From: Anaerococcus prevotii DSM 20548
Lineage (GTDB): Bacteria > Bacillota > Clostridia > Tissierellales > Peptoniphilaceae
Length of the DNA: 64,000 nt
Direction of reading: 5' to 3'
NCBI RefSeq assembly: GCF_000024105.1
Contig: NC_013171.1
Location: forward strand, 310,001 to 374,000
Shown: positions 59,531 through 64,000 of the stretch, in pieces
Layout: each line of letters opens with the position of its first letter
Numbering within the stretch: the first letter of the stretch is position 1
Made by a program: the position numbers and the translations under genes
The notes under the pieces: generated by a model
Seen by the model: the letters and a program-made list of their open reading frames with translations, nothing else
Database searches by the model: none
What the model was told of the DNA's origin: nothing

Positions 59531-60289
59531 AAAAAGGGGTGGAGGAGATATTTTTTTATAAAATATCTTTTACTAAAAATGTTTTTGATATAAATCTATA
59601 TAGGTATAGGAATATACTTTTATATGAAGGTGTCCCTTCGAACCTTTGGGGGGAACGCTAAGGGGGCGGCAGAGGCCCCCTCCAGCTTTCCCCCAAACCC
59701 CCTTTTCCCTCACCCCCTCTGCTCCTTAGGCGGAGTGCGAAACTAGATGATTGGCTTACGCCAATCTTTTTTAGTAGGCGGAACCCTTCGTTTTAATTTG
59801 TTTAGTAGCTAGGTATTCCTAATCATCGTTCGCTAAAAATTTATAGCTCGCTACGCTCAAACAGATAAATTTTCTTAACGCTCACTCTGATTATACATGC
59901 TACTCGTATATGAGGAATTAGAGGAGTAAGCTTTGCTTTCGCACAGCGTATCATATTATTTATTTGTACTAAAAAAGGCTTGCCTATGCAAGCCTACATC
60001 TTCCTTCAATAAGGCTTTCCATATGAAAGCCTACCCCAATACTTAAGAGGAATTCGCGGAGCGAACTTCTTCCTTTTATTGGCCCCTGCCGAGGCCGCCC
60101 GCGGGGTTGAGTGGAAAAGAGGGCCTGGGAGAAAACCGGATGGGGCATGCGGAAAGCCCCAAGAGGTTGTCTCCCAGAGGTTCGAAGGGTCCAACCCTGC
60201 TTAGGGAAATATTCTAATATCCAGATATTCCAATATCAAAACATTTTTAGTAAAAGATATTTTAGAAAAAATATCTCCCCACCCTTTTT
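59531..60289. mobile_element. Family E structured element, copy E4
   Basis: This is the most compact and best-preserved copy. Its left end AAAAAGGGGTGGAGGAGATA is matched by the inverse of the right end TATCTCCCCACCCTTTTT. The match continues through AAAATATCTTTTACTAAAAA and TGTTTTTGATAT, giving an inverted repeat of about 60 bp. The GC-rich arms follow, with the AGGGGGC/GCCCCCT hairpin and a C-rich tract (59690-59717) able to form a G-quadruplex on the minus strand. The right arm is nearly identical to that of E3 over some 220 bp. There is no conserved ORF. This accounts for the gap 59463-60345. Confidence 0.8.
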
Positions 60290-60345
60290 CTTGATTTTTC
60301 CCCCAATTTATATGATAATTATACTAAGAGCAGAAAGGAAAATGT

Positions 60346-60966
60346 ATGATGTTTGAACTTGTTATTGGCTTAAGTTTTGTACTGGCTGTTGTAAGCTTGA
60401 TTTCAGTTTTGTTTACTGAGAAGAAGGCCTTTTTTGCTATTAGTGCTTTGGCCTTTTTGGGGGTGTTTTATTTTACTAATTCTACCCATCCAATCGCTGA
60501 AGTCTGGCCTTTGATTTCTTTTGTGGCGGGGGTTACTCTCCTTGCTCTTGAGATTTTTATTCCAAGTTTCGGCCTTATTGGAATCTGTGGTCTGGTCCTA
60601 GTTGGACTATCCCTCTACAATTCCTTTATGATGGATGGCAGAGAAGTGATTCTTCTTGTAGCTGCAACTCTTGCTATCATCCTAAGTGTTACTGTTTATG
60701 TGACTCTTGGTTTTAGGGCCAATATTTTCGATAAGGAAATATTAAAAAGTGTAAATAGTAGGGAGAGAGGTTACAATTCCAAAGTCGATTATTCTCATCT
60801 GCTAGCTAAGAGGGGAAGGACTAAGTCCATTCTAAGACCTACTGGAAGGATTGAGATCGATGGGAAGTATTACGATGCGACTAGCCAGGGAGATTTTATA
60901 AAGCCCCTAGCTAAGATTGAAGTTGTTAGTGTAAAAGATGGCCACATTGTGGTAAAGGAGATATGA
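60346..60966 (+). CDS. NfeD-like membrane protein (short form)
   Basis: The 206-residue protein has three or four N-terminal helices (about 3-125), containing '[30 protein letters not shown]', and a soluble C-terminal OB-fold (about 140-206) with '[29 protein letters not shown]' and a final '[16 protein letters not shown]'. The long NfeD form has a ClpP-like protease domain, which is absent here. NfeD proteins work with flotillins in membrane microdomains. ATG 60346 or 60349 is possible behind AGAAAGGA. It overlaps the FloA gene by 4 bp, as in the Bacillus yqeZ-yqfA pair. Confidence 0.88.
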   Translation: MMFELVIGLSFVLAVVSLISVLFTEKKAFFAISALAFLGVFYFTNSTHPIAEVWPLISFVAGVTLLALEIFIPSFGLIGICGLVLVGLSLYNSFMMDGREVILLVAATLAIILSVTVYVTLGFRANIFDKEILKSVNSRERGYNSKVDYSHLLAKRGRTKSILRPTGRIEIDGKYYDATSQGDFIKPLAKIEVVSVKDGHIVVKEI

Positions 60967-61910
60967 TGAATTTTGTAATTTTAGGCATAATTGTCGTTTT
61001 ATTGGTGGTGTTTTTCACCATGGTTCCGGTTGGACTTTGGATAACTGCTAGATTTTCTGGAGTAAATATTTCAATGCCAGCCCTTGTCGCTATGCGTTTT
61101 AGGAGACTTTCTCCATCAAAGATTGTAAATGCAATGATTAAGTCCCACCAAGCAGGGATTCAAATTTCTACCAATGATTTGGAAAGTCACTATTTGGCAG
61201 GAGGAAATATCAACCAAGTTGTTGATGCGCTAATTGCAGCAGAAAGAGCAAACATTGACCTTTCCTTTGAGCAAGCTGCAGCCATTGACCTTGCAGGTCG
61301 TAATGTATTCGAAGCTGTCCAAGTTTCAGTTACACCAAAGGTAATCAACACACCAGTGATCGCCGCTGTTGCTAAAAACGGAATCGAGGTTAAGGTTATA
61401 GCCAAGGTTACTGTTAGGGCCAACATCGAAAGACTAGTAGGTGGTGCAGGTGAAGAGACTATCATAGCCAGGGTTGGAGAAGGTATTGTAACTACAGTAG
61501 GTTCATCTAATTCTCATGCCCAAGTTCTAGAAAATCCTGACAATATTTCCCAAACAGTCCTTATGAAAGGGCTTGATAGCGGAACTGCCTTCGAGATTTT
61601 ATCAATTGATATAGCAGATGTGGATGTCGGAAGAAATGTCGGCGCCCAACTTCAAAGAGACCAAGCAGAGGCAGATAAGAATATTGCCCAAGCTAAGGCA
61701 GAGGAAAGACGTGCCCAAGCTATCGCCCTTGAGCAAGAAAACAGGGCCAAGGTAGTTGAGGCAGAAAGTAAGATTCCAACAGCTATAGCCAAGGCCTTCG
61801 AAGAGGGAAATCTCGGCGTGATGGACTATTACAATATCAAAAATGTAAATGCCGACACAAAGATGCGTGAATCTATTTCTGGAGAAGATGGGGCTGATCT
61901 AGATGTCTAG
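60963..61910 (+). CDS. floA: Flotillin-like protein FloA
   Basis: The 315-residue membrane scaffold protein has an N-terminal hairpin membrane segment (about 3-30), a PHB/SPFH domain (about 60-220, with '[40 protein letters not shown]'), and an Ala/Glu/Gln coiled coil (about 225-285) rich in '[13 protein letters not shown]'. FloA organises functional membrane microdomains and affects cell-envelope synthesis. It follows the NfeD-like gene with ATGATGA overlap and is followed, with 8 bp overlap, by an unknown small gene. Confidence 0.95.
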   Translation: MMNFVILGIIVVLLVVFFTMVPVGLWITARFSGVNISMPALVAMRFRRLSPSKIVNAMIKSHQAGIQISTNDLESHYLAGGNINQVVDALIAAERANIDLSFEQAAAIDLAGRNVFEAVQVSVTPKVINTPVIAAVAKNGIEVKVIAKVTVRANIERLVGGAGEETIIARVGEGIVTTVGSSNSHAQVLENPDNISQTVLMKGLDSGTAFEILSIDIADVDVGRNVGAQLQRDQAEADKNIAQAKAEERRAQAIALEQENRAKVVEAESKIPTAIAKAFEEGNLGVMDYYNIKNVNADTKMRESISGEDGADLDV

Positions 61911-62286
61911 AATCTTTCCTAAGAAAAAAGACCAGGGGAAAAAACGCAAGCCATCCTTCGACGATTGGCTAAAGAAGACTAACGAGCTTTTAAATGAATA
62001 TATGGATGAGCCAGTCGGGGAGATGTTTGGATCTGATAATAAAAAGATAAAGAAAAAAGTTTCGAATAATACTAAGCAAAAGCAAGGAAAGCTCCCCAAA
62101 GAAGACTTCAGAATAACAAAGGAAGAGGGAGACCCGGCAGCTGAAAGAAGAATAGAAGAAAGTAGAGAGAAGAGAAAGAGAGAAAAGCTCTACGAAGAAA
62201 ATAAAGATAAAAACAGAAGAAGGACTCTTAGAAAGGCCTTGATCTACTCAGAAATTCTGGGGAAACCTGTCTCTAAGAGAAAGTAG
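61903..62286 (+). CDS. Basic hypothetical protein, 127 aa, third gene of the floA operon
   Basis: I do not recognise this family with confidence. The protein is very basic (Lys/Arg/Glu-rich), soluble and probably largely helical or disordered in the middle. It begins [21 protein letters not shown] and ends with a conserved-looking [15 protein letters not shown], a tail I associate with small Firmicutes proteins of unknown function. The ATG lies within the last codons of floA, so translation is coupled. Partnership with the flotillin or with RNA is possible on grounds of charge only. Confidence 0.6.
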   Translation: MSRIFPKKKDQGKKRKPSFDDWLKKTNELLNEYMDEPVGEMFGSDNKKIKKKVSNNTKQKQGKLPKEDFRITKEEGDPAAERRIEESREKRKREKLYEENKDKNRRRTLRKALIYSEILGKPVSKRK

Positions 62287-62289
62287 GAT

Positions 62290-62313
62290 GCAAGCTCTAG
62301 GGCTTGCTTTCTT
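62290..62313 (+). terminator. Terminator of the nfeD-floA operon
   Basis: Perfect stem GCAAGC/GCTTGC with CTAG-type loop followed by TTTCTTCCTT. Confidence 0.75.
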
Positions 62314-62372
62314 CCTTATATCGAGAGATTATTATAAATCATTTACAAGTCGCTTGATTTAGGATAATACAA

Positions 62373-62577
62373 GGAGATCTCTCGACTACGCTCGACGGTA
62401 TGTAAAATAGAAAGATCTCTCGACAAGCTCGAGATGACACCTACGGTGTCAGTTTTCGGATTCAGAGACAAGCAGAGCTTGCTCTTTATCTCGAAAATCC
62501 TCGATTAAGGTCTGCCATCAATTCACTTTGTTCATTGCGGCCAGGATCATTAGAGATAAGGGAGCTACTTCCGCTCA
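62373..62577. repeat. Family F structured repeat, copy F3 (partial)
   Basis: It lies in the gap 62287-62717. The sequence GATCTCTCGACTACGCTCGACGG, GTTTTCGGATTCAGAGACAAGC, TCGATTAAGGTCTGCCATCAA and CATTAGAGATAAGG is the reverse complement, with small changes, of the left half of F2, without the insertion that carries the 28-bp palindrome. Bases 62578-62717 hold the promoter region of phoH, with TATAAT at 62689-62694 and a ribosome binding site at 62703-62708. Confidence 0.68.
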
Positions 62578-62717
62578 ATGTAAATTCAATTAGAAACTAG
62601 GGACCTTCCTCAGAAGGGACCTTATTTGATAAACTTTTATTTTATATAGAAGTTTTTTAAATTTCAACATATTTGTAACAATAAATAGTATAATATTCTT
62701 AATGGAGGATTGATATC

Positions 62718-63710
62718 ATAGAATTATTAGCAATAGAAAACCCTGACCAAGTTATTAGCTTGTTTGGGAGTTTTGACAAAAACAGAAAATATATAGAAGA
62801 AAGATTTGATACCAAGATTAAGGTTAAGGATAATGACCTGGAGATTAAGGGAGAGGAGCTTAATACTAAGCTTACCAAAGATCTCTTAGACCAACTCCTT
62901 ACTCTTATAAGTAAGGGCGAGTCCCTAGACTTTCAAAAGATCAAGTATCACGCAGACATGCTCGAAAGAGAAAATAAGGACGTGATCAAGGGGCTTTTGG
63001 GAGATGTGATAGTCACAAGGGCTGATGGCAAGCCAATTAAGCCAAAGACCCTGGGACAAAGGTCTTATATTGAAAAGATCAGAAACAATGATGTCGTCTT
63101 TGGTATAGGGCCAGCAGGAACAGGAAAGACCTACCTTGCTGTTGCCATGGCAGTTAGGGCCTTCAAGGCTGGGGAAGTGGATAGGATAATCCTAACTCGT
63201 CCGGCTGTCGAAGCAGGGGAAAGCCTGGGTTTTCTTCCAGGAGACCTTCAAGATAAGGTAGATCCATATCTAAGACCTCTCTATGATGGGCTTTTTGATA
63301 TTTTAGGCTTTGACACTTATCAAAATCTCGTAGAAAAGGGTCTTATAGAGGTCGCTCCCCTTGCCTACATGAGAGGTAGGACTCTTGACAGGTCCTTTGT
63401 GATTTTGGATGAGGCCCAAAATACGACCCACGAGCAGATGAAGATGTTTCTTACAAGACTTGGCTTTGGTTCCAAGGCCATAATCACAGGAGATAAGACC
63501 CAAGTCGACCTTCCTCGAGGCAAGAAAAGCGGGATAAGGGCGGCAGAGCATATTCTTAGAAATGTAGAAGGAATTGCCTTTATGGAATTTTCTTCTATAG
63601 ACGTAGTAAGACACCCTCTTGTCCAAAGGATAATTGATGCTTACGATAAGGAAGATGCGAGAAGAATGGCAGAGAGAAAAGAAAAGGAAGCTAATAGCAA
63701 GAAAGAATAG
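62718..63710 (+). CDS. PhoH-family ATPase, with probable non-canonical start codon
   Basis: The P-loop ATPase/putative RNA helicase of the PhoH family has GPAGTGKT (Walker A), FVILDEAQNTT (Walker B) and the late 'TGDKTQVDLPRGKKSG'. The conserved N-terminal 'ELLAIENPDQVISLFGSFDKN' is open in frame upstream of the first usual start (TTG 62760), but has no ATG, GTG or TTG. GGAGG at 62704-62708 is correctly spaced for ATC 62715 or ATA 62718. A TAA at 62700 limits the frame. ATA 62718 is chosen; the product would be 330 residues. If TTG 62760 is used, 14 conserved residues are lost. ybeY follows 8 bp downstream, the usual pairing. Confidence 0.85.
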   Translation: MELLAIENPDQVISLFGSFDKNRKYIEERFDTKIKVKDNDLEIKGEELNTKLTKDLLDQLLTLISKGESLDFQKIKYHADMLERENKDVIKGLLGDVIVTRADGKPIKPKTLGQRSYIEKIRNNDVVFGIGPAGTGKTYLAVAMAVRAFKAGEVDRIILTRPAVEAGESLGFLPGDLQDKVDPYLRPLYDGLFDILGFDTYQNLVEKGLIEVAPLAYMRGRTLDRSFVILDEAQNTTHEQMKMFLTRLGFGSKAIITGDKTQVDLPRGKKSGIRAAEHILRNVEGIAFMEFSSIDVVRHPLVQRIIDAYDKEDARRMAERKEKEANSKKE

Positions 63711-63718
63711 GAAGAGAT

Positions 63719-64000
63719 ATGCATCTTTTAATTGAAAACAATACAGAAGAAAAAATAGAAATGGATGCTGACCTAGAAAGAACTGTCAAGGAAGTCCTAA
63801 AGACTGAGGGATTGGGCGAAGACTACGAAGTTTCCATCACCTTTGTCGATAGAGAGGAGATTCATAGGCTAAATAGGGAATTTAGAGATGTAGATAGGCC
63901 AACAGATGTCCTATCCTTCCCCCTAGATGATACTATAGACTTACCAGACGCTGATAAGATGCTGGGAGATATAGTAATATGTCTGGATGTGGCCAAGGAC
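63719..64000 (+). CDS. ybeY: Endoribonuclease YbeY, N-terminal part
   Basis: The gene is cut by the window end after 94 codons. ATG 63719 is preceded by GGAAGAG. The visible part has the family blocks 'YEVSITFVDREEIHRLNREFRDVDRPTDVLSFPL' and 'MLGDIVICLDVAKD'. The zinc-binding HGxLHLxGYDH motif would lie beyond the edge. YbeY is a metal-dependent RNase for 16S rRNA 3' maturation and ribosome quality control. Its position directly behind phoH is the standard Firmicutes arrangement. Confidence 0.95.
   Translation, partial: MHLLIENNTEEKIEMDADLERTVKEVLKTEGLGEDYEVSITFVDREEIHRLNREFRDVDRPTDVLSFPLDDTIDLPDADKMLGDIVICLDVAKD

Noticed and set aside
56458-60194. Minus-strand ORFs in E3 (56458-56673) and E4 (60006-60194)
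   Set aside because: The DNA is nearly identical in both copies but the longest ORFs use different frames, so neither shows coding constraint.
55981-60289. Composite transposon made of E3 and E4
   Set aside because: The copies resemble IS pairs in layout, but no transposase is present and no target duplication around the whole segment could be seen. Kept only as a recombination hypothesis.

Overview
The window comes from a low-GC, Gram-positive, amino-acid-fermenting anaerobe of the Firmicutes. The best fit is an Anaerococcus/Peptoniphilus-type coccus (Peptoniphilaceae). This is inferred from the protein sequences, two T-box leaders, AGGAGG-type ribosome binding sites, a two-domain 2-hydroxyacyl-CoA dehydratase activator, FloA/NfeD, and wall-anchored or lipid-anchored surface proteins. 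Genes lie on both strands in short operons separated by good rho-independent terminators. No tRNA, rRNA, CRISPR array, transposase or phage gene was seen.

Layout: 0-0.33 kb, end of a MetQ-type lipoprotein gene, then a 137-bp tandem repeat (0.36-0.83). 1.0-2.2, a DAACS symporter followed by a MITE-like palindrome. 2.9-5.5, a methionine operon (metY-metA, minus strand) under a Met T-box. 5.5-9.9, glutathione peroxidase, an AMMECR1-like protein, and ileS under an Ile T-box. 10-16.2, Nudix; an operon of FemX-like, ABC ATPase, CARDB/COG1361-like protein and MacB-type permease; an ATP-cone protein; RlmH; DJ-1. 16.5-18.9, a GlpA-like oxidoreductase and GlpF (minus). 19-23.9, a BMP-family nucleoside ABC importer. 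23.9-28.6, zinc-ribbon membrane protein, threonine aldolase, MORN-like protein, OatA-like acyltransferase. 28.7-36.4, NlpC/P60 hydrolase, HD protein, glutaminase, MFS, MATE, GNAT, a degenerate nucleoside hydrolase and two half-size FUSC proteins. 37.5-42.2, unknown protein, ECF S component, CpXC protein, HemZ, PepD. 43.3-47.6, giant CoA-dehydratase activator. 48.5-53.6, HPrK/PEPCK-like protein, AzlCD, FAD oxidoreductase, alpha/beta hydrolase. 54.6-59.5, three cell-surface proteins. 60.3-64, NfeD, FloA, unknown basic protein, PhoH, and the start of YbeY.

The most unusual content is non-coding. Four large structured elements (family E, 0.75-1.1 kb; at 36.4, 42.3, 56.0 and 59.5 kb) share roughly 50-bp AT-rich terminal inverted repeats, GC-rich inner inverted repeats, long internal hairpins and, in three of them, a G-quadruplex-capable tract. 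Two form an inverted pair around 37.5-42.2 kb. Two form a nearly identical direct pair around a surface-protein/lipoprotein cassette. A second structured family (F) occurs at 47.7, 53.6 and 62.4 kb. None encodes a recognisable protein, so they look like non-autonomous mobile or RNA-forming elements.

Among the proteins, the isoleucyl-tRNA synthetase stands out. Its class I signature is GIHH instead of HxGH, the arrangement reported for mupirocin hyper-resistant IleRS2 enzymes. Other points of interest are a PhoH gene that seems to start on ATA or ATC, a nucleoside-hydrolase homologue missing its catalytic aspartates, a stand-alone ATP-cone protein, and a small helical domain shared by a wall-anchored protein and a lipoprotein.
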